From Thioalkalivibrio sp. ALJ16 (lineage in GTDB: Bacteria; Pseudomonadota; Gammaproteobacteria; Ectothiorhodospirales; Ectothiorhodospiraceae): DNA of 64,000 nt. The notes beneath the pieces are model-generated. The model ran no database searches. It saw only the letters and a list, made by a program, of their open reading frames with translations, and had not been told where the DNA came from. The stretch covers positions 249,412 through 313,411 of the forward strand of contig NZ_KB898037.1 in the NCBI RefSeq assembly GCF_000377345.1. Reading direction: 5' to 3'. Numbering within the stretch: the first letter of the stretch is position 1; the number at the start of each line of letters is the position of its first letter. This document shows positions 28,545-38,476 of the stretch, in pieces. The position numbers and the translations under genes are program-made.

Positions 28545-28928
28545 TCAGCCGCGGATGATGTCCTCGCGCATGCGGCTGGCGATGCCGTTGGCCAGTTGCT
28601 GCCACTCGGCCGCCAGGGGGGCTTCCAGGTGTTCCTCGGTGGTGGCCTTGAAGTGGCGCATCCAGACCGCCAGGTCGGCCTCGGTCAGCTGCAGGGGCGC
28701 GTGCTTGCCCACCATGTCGATGGTCGGTGGCTGCTCCAGGCGGCCCCCCAGGTTCATGCACCAGAAGTCGGTGATGCGCCGCACGTGATCCGGGAAGTCC
28801 TGGATGCGCTCGAAGTGATGACCGATCTCGGGGTCGTCCGAGAGGCGGCGGTAGAAGTCGTCGATCACCGTGCGGATGCGCTCGGCGCCGATCTTGTCGC
28901 AAAGGGGTTCCAGCTTGCGAAAGGCCAT
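28545..28928 (-). CDS. Truncated hemoglobin, group III type
   Basis: The 127-residue product fits the small TrHb3 (Ctb-like) globins. F25-Y26 occupy the B9/B10 region (IDDFYRRL), HHFERI is the end of the CD region, F55-W56 mark the E helix (TDFW), the predicted proximal heme ligand is H76 in GKHAPL, and W89 is in the G helix (AVWMRHF). Such proteins bind oxygen or nitric oxide and are linked to nitrosative stress or microaerobic life. The start has AGGAGA upstream. An in-frame extension beyond 28928 is non-coding. It is divergent from the fructosamine-kinase gene across a 67-bp gap. Confidence 0.85.
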   Translation of the reverse strand: MAFRKLEPLCDKIGAERIRTVIDDFYRRLSDDPEIGHHFERIQDFPDHVRRITDFWCMNLGGRLEQPPTIDMVGKHAPLQLTEADLAVWMRHFKATTEEHLEAPLAAEWQQLANGIASRMREDIIRG

Positions 28929-28995
28929 GAGGGTCTCCTGACGAATCCTGCGGCAGCCGCTACCCTGCACCCAGGAGCGCAACCGGATACCGAGG

Positions 28996-29904
28996 ATGAA
29001 CCGATTCGATTCAGCGGGCCCCGATGCCGTGGCGGCGGCGGTGGCCCAGTGCATTGCCGACCATACCGGAACGCCGTTCGAGCCGACAGGAAGCCAGGCC
29101 TGTTCCGGGGGCTCCATCAACCAGGCGCAGCGCCTGACCGGGACCGACGGCCGCGAATTCTTCGTGAAGCTGAGTGGCGCGGGCGGCGCCGCGATGTTTG
29201 CGGCCGAGGCGCGCGGGCTGGAGGAACTGGCGCGCTGCGAGCGGCTCACGATCCCGGCGGTGATCGGTACCGGCGCGGCGGGGGGCACCCACTTCCTGGT
29301 GCTGGAGTATCTGGCCCTGGGCGGGCCGCGGGACGGCGAGGCCCTGGCGCGGGGTATCGCCGACATGCACCGGAAGACCCGACCCCGCTTCGGGCTGGAC
29401 CACGACAACTACATCGGCACCACGCCGCAGTCGAATACCGAGCACGATGACTGGGTGTCGTTCTATCGGGACGAGCGCCTGGGCTTCCAGCGCCGACTGG
29501 CGCGCGAGCGCGGGGCGGCCGCGTCCCTGCTGGGGGCGCTGGAGGAGCTGGAGTCCGCGCTGGGCGGATTCTTCAGCGACTACCGGCCACAGCCGTCGCT
29601 GCTGCATGGCGACCTTTGGAGCGGCAACTGGGGATTCCTGGCGGACGGGCGTGCCACCATCTTCGACCCCGCCGTGTACTACGGGGACCGCGAGGCCGAT
29701 CTTGCGATGATGGAGCTGTTCGGACACCCGGGGCAGGACTTCGTCGCGGCCTACGATGCGATCCTCCCGATCGACCCCGGCTTCGGGGTACGGCGCACGC
29801 TCTACAACCTCTATCACATCCTCAATCACGACCACCTGTTCGGCGGCGGCTACGGTGCTCAGGCCGAGCGCATGATCCGCCAGCTCCTCGCGGAGCTGCG
29901 CTGA
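28996..29904 (+). CDS. Fructosamine kinase family protein (FN3K/YniA-like)
   Basis: Members phosphorylate fructosamines or ribulosamines on glycated proteins or free sugars-amines, a deglycation repair step. The 302-residue protein has the aminoglycoside-phosphotransferase fold: SGGSINQAQRL (P-loop-like), FFVKL (ATP-binding lysine), catalytic H204-G-D206 in LLHGDLWSGN, and the metal-binding FDPAVYYGDREADLAMMELFG, which is diagnostic. Length is normal. It lies between two copies of the ~210-bp repeat together with the globin gene. Confidence 0.93.
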   Translation: MNRFDSAGPDAVAAAVAQCIADHTGTPFEPTGSQACSGGSINQAQRLTGTDGREFFVKLSGAGGAAMFAAEARGLEELARCERLTIPAVIGTGAAGGTHFLVLEYLALGGPRDGEALARGIADMHRKTRPRFGLDHDNYIGTTPQSNTEHDDWVSFYRDERLGFQRRLARERGAAASLLGALEELESALGGFFSDYRPQPSLLHGDLWSGNWGFLADGRATIFDPAVYYGDREADLAMMELFGHPGQDFVAAYDAILPIDPGFGVRRTLYNLYHILNHDHLFGGGYGAQAERMIRQLLAELR

Positions 29905-29920
29905 TTGCTTGGCCCGAGGC

Positions 29921-30132
29921 TCACGAAGAAGGTCAAGGGCGGTTTTACAGGAAGAAGGGAAGTCAGGAAGCGGTCTTGTGGTGCGGCTGCGGGGTGCGGC
30001 CCCGTGCTGTCGTCTTTGCGTGCGGTTGCGGCTGGCGGCGGCCCTAGCCCTCCAGCCCATTTTCTCCTTCCGATCTTCCAACCTTCCTGTGAATCGCTTT
30101 TGACCTGGCGCTTCTTCGCGGGCTTCGTGGTG
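29921..30132. repeat. ~210-bp non-coding element with inverted-repeat ends, copy B
   Basis: Same orientation as copy A. The left end reads CACGAAGAAGGTCAAGGGCG, then GTTTTACAGGAAG; the right end contains CCTTCCTGTGAATCGCTTTTG and ends GCTTCGTGGTGA. The interior differs from copy A, so the ends are conserved and the middle is free to drift. It fills the convergent gap between the fructosamine kinase and proC. Confidence 0.75.
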
Positions 30133-30142
30133 AATCAGGGTT

Positions 30143-30961
30143 TCAGCGGCCGAGTTCGCGCGAGCGCTCGGCGGCGGCGGCCATCGCGCGGCGCATCAGC
30201 CCACGCAGGTCGCCTTCCTCCAGCACCTGCACGGCGCGTTCGGTGGTGCCTCCGGGGGACGTTACGCGGTGGCGCAACTCGGCGGCGCTCTCATCGCTTT
30301 CCGCCGCCAGTCGGGTGGCGCCGGCCAGGGTGCCGAGGGTCAGCTCCAGGGCGGTGTCTGCCGGCAGGCCCAGCGCCTGCGCCGCCTCCTGCATGGCCTC
30401 GATCATCAGGAACACGTAGGCGGGGCCGCTGCCGGAGGTCGCGGTGACTGCGTGCATCTGCTCCTCGTCGTCCACCCAGATGGCGCGCCCGGCAGCTTCC
30501 AGCAGCCGGGTGGCCGTGGCCCGATCCTCGTGGCTGGCCGTGGCGGCGGCATACAGGCCGGTAACCCCGGCGCCCACCAGCGCGGGGGTGTTCGGCATCG
30601 CGCGTACCAGCCGCGTGGACGCGCCGAGCCAGCCGGACAGCTGGCCCGTGGTGATGCCCGCCGCCACCGAGATCACCAGCGGCTGCCCGCGGTCGGTCGC
30701 GGCACGCAGCGCAGGGGCCAGGTCGGGCAGCGTCTGCGGCTTGACCGCCAGCACCAGGGTGGCGCAGTCGGCGGCAAGGTCCTCGGCCTCGGCGCTGGCC
30801 AGGCCCGGATAGCGCCCCTGCAGGTCACGTACGCGCTCTGCGTTCTTGTCCGCGATGGCGATGCCGCTGGCGGCATGGCCGGACTGGATCAGCCCCTGGA
30901 TCAGGGCCTCGCCCATGTTGCCGGCTCCGATGAAGCCGACCTCGTATCGATGCTCGGTCAT
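30143..30961 (-). CDS. proC: Pyrroline-5-carboxylate reductase
   Basis: ProC catalyses the last step of proline synthesis with NAD(P)H. The 272-residue protein has the N-terminal dinucleotide motif GFIGAGNMGEALIQGLIQSG, VLAVKPQTL, RAMPNTPALVGAGVTGL, and the C-terminal signature region ATSGSGPAYVF and VTSPGGTTERAVQVLEE. It begins within the yggS stop (4-bp overlap). The yggS-proC pair is conserved next to pilT in Pseudomonas. Confidence 0.97.
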   Translation of the reverse strand: MTEHRYEVGFIGAGNMGEALIQGLIQSGHAASGIAIADKNAERVRDLQGRYPGLASAEAEDLAADCATLVLAVKPQTLPDLAPALRAATDRGQPLVISVAAGITTGQLSGWLGASTRLVRAMPNTPALVGAGVTGLYAAATASHEDRATATRLLEAAGRAIWVDDEEQMHAVTATSGSGPAYVFLMIEAMQEAAQALGLPADTALELTLGTLAGATRLAAESDESAAELRHRVTSPGGTTERAVQVLEEGDLRGLMRRAMAAAAERSRELGR

Positions 30962-31671
30962 TTGGACTCCTTGTGTCCCGGGCGGGGGCCGAACAGGGCC
31001 GTGCCGATGCGGATCAGAGTGGCGCCCTCGAGGATGGCGGCCTCAAGATCGCCGGACATCCCCATCGACAGGGTGTCCAGCGTATGGCCACGTTCGTTCA
31101 GGGTATCGCGCAGGGCGCGCAGGCGTGCAAACGGTTCGCGCTGGCGCTGCCGGTCTTCCTCCGCGGCCGGCAGCGTCATCAGGCCGCGCAGTTGCAGCCG
31201 CGGCAGTTCGGCGACGCAGGCGGCGAGGGCCGCGCATGCCTCCGGAGTGACACCGGCCTTCTGCGGTTCCTCGCTGATGTTGACCTGCAGGCACACCTGC
31301 AGCGGCGGCATGTCGGCCGGGCGCTGTTCGGACAGTCGCCGGGCGATGCGTTCGCGGTCGATGGTGTGTACCCAGGCCGCGCGTTCGGCCACCGCGCGGG
31401 TCTTGTTCCCCTGCAGGGCCCCGACGAAATGCCATTCCAGTCCGAGCGGCTCCGGGGGTGCCTCGAGGCCATCGTACTTGGCGACCAGTTCCGGCACGTA
31501 GTTCTCGCCGAAGGCCGTCTGGCCCAGTGCGTGCAGGGCACGGATCTCGTCGCTGTCGCGCGTCTTGCTGACGGCCAGCAGGCGGACCGAGGCAGGGTCG
31601 CGCCCGGCCTCGCGGCAGGCGCTCTTGATGCGGCCGCGAACGGCCTTCAGGGCATGGTCTGGTGCGGTCAT
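30958..31671 (-). CDS. yggS: Pyridoxal phosphate homeostasis protein YggS (PROSC family)
   Basis: YggS binds PLP and tunes vitamin B6 and amino acid metabolism without known enzyme activity. The 237-residue product is a single alanine-racemase-like barrel. The PLP lysine is in LLAVSKTRDSDEI, followed by FGENYVPEL, WHFVGALQGNK, VCLQVNISEEPQKAG and the end motif LSMGMSGDLEAAILEGATLIRIG. The start at 31671 is chosen by homology to the usual MTxx start; an open frame upstream overlaps the divergent pilT promoter. It is coupled to proC by an ATGA overlap. Confidence 0.95.
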   Translation of the reverse strand: MTAPDHALKAVRGRIKSACREAGRDPASVRLLAVSKTRDSDEIRALHALGQTAFGENYVPELVAKYDGLEAPPEPLGLEWHFVGALQGNKTRAVAERAAWVHTIDRERIARRLSEQRPADMPPLQVCLQVNISEEPQKAGVTPEACAALAACVAELPRLQLRGLMTLPAAEEDRQRQREPFARLRALRDTLNERGHTLDTLSMGMSGDLEAAILEGATLIRIGTALFGPRPGHKESK

Positions 31672-31678
31672 TTCCCTA

Positions 31679-31687
31679 TGATATAGT
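31679..31687 (+). promoter_or_regulatory. Extended -10 promoter for pilT
   Basis: TGATATAGT is an extended -10 (TGN then TATAGT, 5 of 6 to TATAAT). Transcription would begin near 31694, giving a leader of about 114 nt to the pilT ATG. A small CCGTG/CACGG hairpin (31707-31721) lies in the leader. No good -35 is present. Confidence 0.5.
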
Positions 31688-31807
31688 CCGGAAGAACTCA
31701 ACGGCACCGTGGTTTTCACGGGGCTGCCAGGCGACAGGGGGTAGCGGTTGCGGCTGCCGCCGGGTGTTCGGCGCGGCCGGGCGCCAAGCCCGACCACAGG
31801 GGGATGC

Positions 31808-32842
31808 ATGGATATCACGCAGCTGCTGGCGTTTTCGGTCAAGAACGGGGCCTCCGACCTGCACATCTCCGCGGGGATGCCGCCGATGGTGCGCATCGAC
31901 GGCGATATGCGCCGGGTGAATGTGCCGGTCATGGACCACAAGGAGGTCCAGGGCCTGATCTACGACATCATGAACGACCGCCAGCGCAAGGACTACGAGG
32001 AGTTCCTGGAGACGGACTTCTCGTTCGAGGTCTCGGGGCTGGCGCGTTTCCGTGTCAATGCCTTCAACCAGGACCGTGGCGCGGCCGCGGTGTTCCGGAC
32101 CATCCCCTCCAAGGTCCTGACGCTGGAGGAGCTGGGCGCCCCGCGCATCTTCGAGGAGATCTCGAACTACCCGCGCGGCATCGTACTGGTCACCGGCCCC
32201 ACCGGCTCGGGCAAGTCCACCACGCTGGCGGGCATGGTCAACCACCGCAACGAGAATGACTACGGCCATATCCTCACCATCGAGGACCCGATCGAGTTCG
32301 TGCACGAATCGAAGAAGTCGCTGGTCAACCAGCGCGAGGTGCACCGCGATACCCACGGCTTTTCCGAGGCCCTGCGCTCGGCCCTGCGCGAGGACCCGGA
32401 CACCATCCTGGTCGGCGAGCTGCGTGACCTCGAGACGATCCGCCTGGCGCTGACCGCGGCTGAGACCGGCCACCTGGTCTTCGGCACCCTGCATACCAGT
32501 TCGGCGGCCAAGACCATCGACCGTATCGTCGATGTCTTCCCGGCGGCGGAGAAGGACATGGTCCGCGCGATGTTGTCCGAATCGCTGCGCGCGGTCATCG
32601 CGCAGACCCTGATGAAGAAGATCGGTGGCGGGCGCATCGCGGCGCACGAGATCATGCTCGGCACGCCGGCGATCCGGAACCTGATCCGCGAGAACAAGAT
32701 CGCGCAGATGTACTCGACCATCCAGACCAGTGCCGGCACCGGCATGCAGACGCTCGACCAGTGCCTGAAGGACATGCTGGCGCAGGGCGTGATCAGTCGC
32801 GAGGATGCCCGCCGCAAGGCGGCCAACCCGGATTCCATTTGA
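31808..32842 (+). CDS. pilT: Type IV pilus retraction ATPase PilT
   Basis: PilT powers disassembly of type IV pili at the inner-membrane base, giving twitching motility and DNA uptake. The 344-residue length equals that of Pseudomonas PilT. Motifs are an N-terminal SDLHISAGMPPMVRIDG (PAS-like domain), Walker A GPTGSGKST, Asp box ILTIEDPIEFVH, Walker B ILVGELRDLETI, His box TLHTSSAAKTIDRI, and the retraction-specific AIRNLIRENK at the C-terminus. The ATG at 31808 follows GGGGGATGC; an earlier in-frame ATG lies in the leader. Confidence 0.97.
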   Translation: MDITQLLAFSVKNGASDLHISAGMPPMVRIDGDMRRVNVPVMDHKEVQGLIYDIMNDRQRKDYEEFLETDFSFEVSGLARFRVNAFNQDRGAAAVFRTIPSKVLTLEELGAPRIFEEISNYPRGIVLVTGPTGSGKSTTLAGMVNHRNENDYGHILTIEDPIEFVHESKKSLVNQREVHRDTHGFSEALRSALREDPDTILVGELRDLETIRLALTAAETGHLVFGTLHTSSAAKTIDRIVDVFPAAEKDMVRAMLSESLRAVIAQTLMKKIGGGRIAAHEIMLGTPAIRNLIRENKIAQMYSTIQTSAGTGMQTLDQCLKDMLAQGVISREDARRKAANPDSI

Positions 32843-32895
32843 TCGATACGGCCCGCTTGGCGTGAACGCCGCACCGGGTATCAGGGGAGAGCGCC

Positions 32896-34068
32896 ATGGA
32901 TCGTGACAAGGCGATCAAGTACATGCATGACCTGCTGCGGGCCCTGGTGGACCGGGGCGGGTCGGATCTGTTCATTACCGTGGGGATGCCGCCGGCGGCC
33001 AAGATCGACGGCCGCGTGGTGCCGATGACCGAGCAGAAGCTGACGCCTTCGCACACCCAGGCGCTGGTGCGCTCGCTGATGAACGACAAGCAGTCGGCGG
33101 AGTTCGAGCGCCACCAGGAGTGCAACTTCGCGATCGGGTTGACCGGGGTCTCGCGCTTTCGCGTGAACGTCTTCACCCAGCGTGGCAGCCCGGGCATGGT
33201 GCTGCGCACCATCAATTCGGTGATCCCGAGATTCGAGGATATCCAGATGCCGCCGCAGCTGGAGAAGATCACCCAGGAGCGGCGCGGGCTGGTGATCTTT
33301 GTCGGTGGCACCGGGTCGGGCAAGTCCACCTCGCTGGCAGCGATGATCGGCTACCGTAACCGCACTGCGGCCGATCACATCGTCACCATCGAGGACCCGA
33401 TCGAGTTTGTGCACGAGCACGACAAGAGCATCATCACCCAGCGCGAGGTCGGGGTGGACACCGAGGGCTACGAGATCGCGCTGAAGAACACCCTGCGCCA
33501 GGCGCCGGACGTGATCCTGATCGGCGAGATCCGCGACCGCGAGACCATGGATTACGGGATTGCCTTTGCCGAGACCGGGCACCTGTGTCTGTCCACGCTG
33601 CACGCCAACAGCACCAATCAGGCGCTGGATCGCATCATCAACTTCTTCCCCGAGGACCGGCGCGAACAGCTGCTGATGGACCTGTCGCTGAACCTGAAGG
33701 CGGTGATCTCGCAGCGCCTGGTGCGCAAGGAAAGTGGCGAAGGCCGGGTGCCGGCGGTGGAGATCATGATCAACACCCCGCTGATGTCGGACCTGATCCT
33801 GAAGGGCGAGGTGCACGAGATGAAGGAGCTGATGTCGCGTTCCCGCGAGCAGGGGATGCAGACCTTCGACCAGGCCCTGTTCGATCTCTACGAGAAGCGC
33901 CAGATCAGCTACGACGAGGCGCTGCGCAACGCCGACTCGGTGAACGATCTGCGCCTGCGCATCAAGCTCGACAGCCAGCGTGCCCAGGACGACGGGGCGC
34001 CGGCGGTGAAGGATGAAGGCAAGGGCCTGGCGGTGGACGAGCACCCCGAGGACTTCAACCTGCGCTAG
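32896..34068 (+). CDS. pilU: Type IV pilus retraction accessory ATPase PilU
   Basis: PilU works with PilT to increase retraction force. The 390-residue protein has SDLFITVGMPPAAKIDG, Walker A GGTGSGKST, IVTIEDPIEFVHEHDKS, Walker B ILIGEIRDRET and TLHANSTNQALDRIINFFPE (His box), and lacks the PilT-type AIRNLIRE motif, having EIMINTPLMSDLI instead. An extended C-terminal tail after residue 350 is PilU-like. It lies 53 bp after pilT with GGGGAGAG before its ATG. Confidence 0.95.
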   Translation: MDRDKAIKYMHDLLRALVDRGGSDLFITVGMPPAAKIDGRVVPMTEQKLTPSHTQALVRSLMNDKQSAEFERHQECNFAIGLTGVSRFRVNVFTQRGSPGMVLRTINSVIPRFEDIQMPPQLEKITQERRGLVIFVGGTGSGKSTSLAAMIGYRNRTAADHIVTIEDPIEFVHEHDKSIITQREVGVDTEGYEIALKNTLRQAPDVILIGEIRDRETMDYGIAFAETGHLCLSTLHANSTNQALDRIINFFPEDRREQLLMDLSLNLKAVISQRLVRKESGEGRVPAVEIMINTPLMSDLILKGEVHEMKELMSRSREQGMQTFDQALFDLYEKRQISYDEALRNADSVNDLRLRIKLDSQRAQDDGAPAVKDEGKGLAVDEHPEDFNLR

Positions 34069-34093
34069 CGCGTCGGGTCAGGGAAGCAGACAT

Positions 34094-35212
<1,119 letters not shown>

Positions 35213-35250
35213 GCGCCGGCTGGCCGGCGAAGCCCCTGCCAATGTCGGGC

Positions 35251-36159
35251 CTAGGCGCGTTCCGGCTCCGGAAAGACGTCGGCGGCCGCAAACACCGGCC
35301 CGTCCACGCAGACCCGTTTCATGGCCACGCCCTCGGGGGTTCGAACCGGTACCGTGCAGCCGGCACAGCCGCCCACTGCGCAGGCCATGAACTCCTCCAG
35401 CGAGACCTGGCAGGGCAGGTCGAACTCCGCCGCCAGCTCCGCGCAGGCCGCGAGCATCGGATGCGGGCCGCAGGCAAAGAGCTCGACCTGATCCCGTTCT
35501 GCCGGTGCGAGCGTCTTGAGCCAGGCCCGGGCGAGATCGGTCACGAAGCCGTCGTGGGCGCCGGGGATGCCGGCCTTCGAGGTCAGGCGGCAGGCGACAC
35601 CCCAGTCCTCCAGCAGCGGCAGGGTCGCGATCGCGCCGTGCGGCAGGCCGGGCCAGAGGATCTCGGACGGGCGCGGATGAAACGGAAATGGCACTTCCGA
35701 GCCGAGGACCGCGTGGGTCTGGCCGGCCTCGCCCCGCAGGTGCAGGTGGTGGGCCAGAAAGATCATCGGCGGGATGCCGACGCCACCGCCCAGCAGCAGC
35801 CGTTTCGGACGCTCCGGGTGCAGCCGGAACGGCTGCCCGATCGGGCCGAGCACGCTCAGGGTGTCGCCCTGCGCCTGCTGTGACAGCGCGAGGGTGCCGT
35901 CGCCGACCACCTTGTAGAGAAACTCCACCCAGCCGGCCTCGCGGTCCACGCGCTGGATCGACAGCGGGCGTCGCATCAGCAGGCGTGGCGCGCACTGGAG
36001 GTGGGCGAACTGTCCGGGCTGCGCCGCCCGGGCGCATTCGGGCGCATGCACGCGCAGGATCCACTGGTCGGCGCCGGCGTCGTGATGGTCCAGGATACGG
36101 CCGTTTTCCTGGAAGATCGTGCCGCGGTGGGGGCGTGAGGCGGTCTCGGGCACAGTCAT
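35251..36159 (-). CDS. pyrK: Dihydroorotate dehydrogenase electron-transfer subunit PyrK
   Basis: PyrK is the FAD and [2Fe-2S] subunit that links class 1B dihydroorotate dehydrogenase to NAD. The 302-residue protein has the FAD motif RRPLSI (residues 63-68), the GGGVGIPPM NAD-binding turn (124-132), the FACGPHPML block, and iron-sulfur cysteines C260, C265, C268 and C284 in CAVGGCAGC and KRVC. Its start overlaps the pyrC' stop by 4 bp. No pyrD gene lies nearby. Most Gammaproteobacteria use a quinone-linked class 2 PyrD, so its partner is unclear; it could serve another flavoenzyme. Confidence 0.85.
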   Translation of the reverse strand: MTVPETASRPHRGTIFQENGRILDHHDAGADQWILRVHAPECARAAQPGQFAHLQCAPRLLMRRPLSIQRVDREAGWVEFLYKVVGDGTLALSQQAQGDTLSVLGPIGQPFRLHPERPKRLLLGGGVGIPPMIFLAHHLHLRGEAGQTHAVLGSEVPFPFHPRPSEILWPGLPHGAIATLPLLEDWGVACRLTSKAGIPGAHDGFVTDLARAWLKTLAPAERDQVELFACGPHPMLAACAELAAEFDLPCQVSLEEFMACAVGGCAGCTVPVRTPEGVAMKRVCVDGPVFAAADVFPEPERA

Positions 36160-37448
36160 GCGGTGTCCTCGGTGGGCAGGGTCCAGACCGGCCGACCGGC
36201 CACCCAGGTCTCGCGGACCTGGCCGGCGAAGGTCCAGTCGAAGAAGGGGGAGTTGTGGCCTGCGCTGAGCCAGTCCGCGTGGCGTACCTCGTGCATCGCT
36301 TCCGGGTCCCAGAGCACGAAGTCGGCGCGCGCCCCGGGGGTCAGCCGGCCCTGGGCGAAACCTAGGATGTCCGCCGGTCCGGTGGTCACCCGGGCCAGGG
36401 CCTCGTGCAGGCCCATCAGGCCGTCCTCGACCAGGCGCAGGGTCAGCGGGAGCAAGGTCTCCAGGGCGGAGATGCCGGGTTCGGTGCTGGCGAACGGGCC
36501 CAGCTTGCTGTCCGGCTCGTGTGGCTGGTGATCGGAGCAGATCGCGCTGATGTCGCCGCGCGCGACCGCGGCACGCAGCCCGTCGCGGTCGCGCTGGCCG
36601 CGCAGCGGCGGGATCACGTGACCGTTCGGGTCGTATTCGGCGACATCGACCTCGGTCAGGAACAGCTGGTGGGCGGCCACGTCCGCGCTGACGGGCAGGC
36701 CTTCGGCGCGGGCCTTGGCGATCATCTCCGCGCCGCGCCGGGTCGACAGCCGTGCCACGTGGACCCGCGCGCCGGTCTGTTCCACCAGTGCCAGGATCGC
36801 GCCCAGTGCGGCAGTCTCGGCGGCCTCGGGGATGCCGGCCAGGCCGAGACGGGTGGATACCGCACCCTCGTGCATGCACCCGGAACCGGTCAGTGACGGG
36901 TCCTGGGCCGCGAGCACGGTGGTCAGACCAAAGGTGTTCGCGTACTCCAGGGCGCGCCGCAGGACCAGCAGGCTGGCCAAGGGTCGGCTGGCGTTGCTGA
37001 CGCCACGTGCCCCGGCCTGTACCAGGGCGGCCATCTCCGCAAGCTGCTGCCCTTCGAGCTGGTGGGTCAGCGCGCCGAGTACGTACACGCGGACGCCGCA
37101 GGCCTGGCGCGCCCGCCGGTTGATCAGTTCCACCTCGGCGGGCGAATCGATGGGTGGCTCGGTATCCGGCGGCACGACCACGCTGGTGATGCCGCCGCGG
37201 GCGGCCGCAAGGGTCTCGCTGGCGATGGTGGCCTTGTGCTCCTGGCCTGGTTCGCGCAGGCGTGCCGCGAGATCGATCAGGCCGGGCATCAGCCAGAGCC
37301 CGCGCGCGTCGATCCGCCGGCGGGGCTCGAAGCCTTCGGGGATCTGGCCGCGCGCGAGGATCTCGCTGCCCTGCACGCAGAGGGAGCCGATGGTGTCGAA
37401 ACCGTCCACCGGGTCGAGGATGCGGGCGTTCTCGATCAGTACGCTCAT
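36156..37448 (-). CDS. pyrC': Dihydroorotase-like protein lacking zinc ligands (PyrC', ATCase partner)
   Basis: The 430-residue protein is homologous to dihydroorotase, but the zinc signature D-x-H-x-H-x-R-E-P reads D59-L-A61-A-R63-L-R-E-P. Both histidines are lost, and the bridging lysine region (GARGVSNA) and the later histidine (HVARLST) are altered as well. This matches the inactive PyrC' of Pseudomonas, which stays bound to PyrB as a structural subunit of the ATCase. It is 4-bp coupled to pyrB and to pyrK. A functional dihydroorotase must be encoded elsewhere. Symbol used in the Pseudomonas sense; also called PyrX. Confidence 0.88.
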   Translation of the reverse strand: MSVLIENARILDPVDGFDTIGSLCVQGSEILARGQIPEGFEPRRRIDARGLWLMPGLIDLAARLREPGQEHKATIASETLAAARGGITSVVVPPDTEPPIDSPAEVELINRRARQACGVRVYVLGALTHQLEGQQLAEMAALVQAGARGVSNASRPLASLLVLRRALEYANTFGLTTVLAAQDPSLTGSGCMHEGAVSTRLGLAGIPEAAETAALGAILALVEQTGARVHVARLSTRRGAEMIAKARAEGLPVSADVAAHQLFLTEVDVAEYDPNGHVIPPLRGQRDRDGLRAAVARGDISAICSDHQPHEPDSKLGPFASTEPGISALETLLPLTLRLVEDGLMGLHEALARVTTGPADILGFAQGRLTPGARADFVLWDPEAMHEVRHADWLSAGHNSPFFDWTFAGQVRETWVAGRPVWTLPTEDTA

Positions 37449-38458
37449 GCCTGATGCGCCCCCATGACCATGGACATCACGGCCATGCGTACGGAGATCC
37501 CGTAGGTGACCTGTTCCAGGATCACCGAGTGGGGTCCATCGGCCACGGCGGATTCGATCTCCACGCCGCGGTTGGCCGGGCCCGGGTGCATCACCAGGCA
37601 GGTGGGATGGGCCAGCTGCAGGCGGCGCGAGGTCAGGCCGAACAGCTGGTAGTACTCGTGTTCGGAGGGCAGGTGAGCATGCTCCATGCGCTCGCGCTGC
37701 AGGCGCAGCATGATGATCACGTCGACGTCCTTGAGCCCCGCGTCGAGGTCGTTGTAGACGTGCACGCCGAGCTGGTCGACATCCGCCGGCAGCAGCGAAC
37801 AGGGCGCGACCACGCGCACCTCGCCGGTCTGCAGGATGTTGAGCGCGTGGATCTGCGAGCGCGCGACGCGCGAATGCAGGATGTCGCCGACGATCGCGAC
37901 CTTCAGCTTGGTGAAGTCGCCCTTGTGGCGGCGGATAGTGAACATGTCCAGCAGGGCCTGGGTGGGGTGCGCGTGGCGGCCGTCGCCGGCATTCAGCACG
38001 CTGATCCCGGGGGCCACGTGGCGGGCGATGAAATGTGCGGCTCCGCTCTCTTCGTGGCGAACGACGAACATGTCGACGTTCATGGCCTCGATGTTGCGCA
38101 GGGTATCCAGCAGGCTTTCGCCCTTCACCGCGGAGGAGGTGCTGATGTTCACGTTCAGCACGTCGGCGGACAGGCGCTTCGCGGCCAGCTCGAAGGTGGT
38201 GCGGGTACGGGTGCTGGCCTCGAAGAACAGGTTGACGATGGTCTTGCCGCGCAGCAGCGGAACCTTCTTCACCGCCTTCTCGTTCATATTCGCGAACGAC
38301 TCGGCGGTGTCCAGGATCTCGTTCAGGAGGTCGCGGTTCAGCCCTTCGATGGTCAGCATGTGGCGCAGCTGACCGTCGTCGGTCAGCTGCAGGCGATTCG
38401 GCAGCGGGCCCGGCTGCGGGAGCCGCGCGCCCGGGTGGGCGATCTGGGAGTCATTCAT
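37445..38458 (-). CDS. pyrB: Aspartate carbamoyltransferase catalytic subunit
   Basis: PyrB condenses carbamoyl phosphate and aspartate, the first committed step of pyrimidine synthesis. The 337-residue protein has the carbamoyl-phosphate loop [16 protein letters not shown], the second [12 protein letters not shown] motif and the aspartate-binding end [14 protein letters not shown]. Upstream pyrR and downstream pyrC' with 18-bp spacing and 4-bp overlap show an operon. In Pseudomonas the active enzyme is a PyrB/PyrC' dodecamer, and the same is likely here. Confidence 0.97.
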   Translation of the reverse strand: MNDSQIAHPGARLPQPGPLPNRLQLTDDGQLRHMLTIEGLNRDLLNEILDTAESFANMNEKAVKKVPLLRGKTIVNLFFEASTRTRTTFELAAKRLSADVLNVNISTSSAVKGESLLDTLRNIEAMNVDMFVVRHEESGAAHFIARHVAPGISVLNAGDGRHAHPTQALLDMFTIRRHKGDFTKLKVAIVGDILHSRVARSQIHALNILQTGEVRVVAPCSLLPADVDQLGVHVYNDLDAGLKDVDVIIMLRLQRERMEHAHLPSEHEYYQLFGLTSRRLQLAHPTCLVMHPGPANRGVEIESAVADGPHSVILEQVTYGISVRMAVMSMVMGAHQA

Positions 38459-38476
38459 CCTGCTGTGTCCGGCCGC

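Noticed and set aside
28929-29408. Upstream in-frame extension of the globin gene
   Set aside because: It runs antisense through the fructosamine kinase and through the divergent promoter gap; the ATG at 28928 has AGGAGA upstream and gives the normal globin size.
35213-35250. GC-rich dyad between the third PilT-like gene and pyrK
   Set aside because: A short CGCCGGC/GCCGGCG stem without a T-tract in a GC-rich gap; could be chance.
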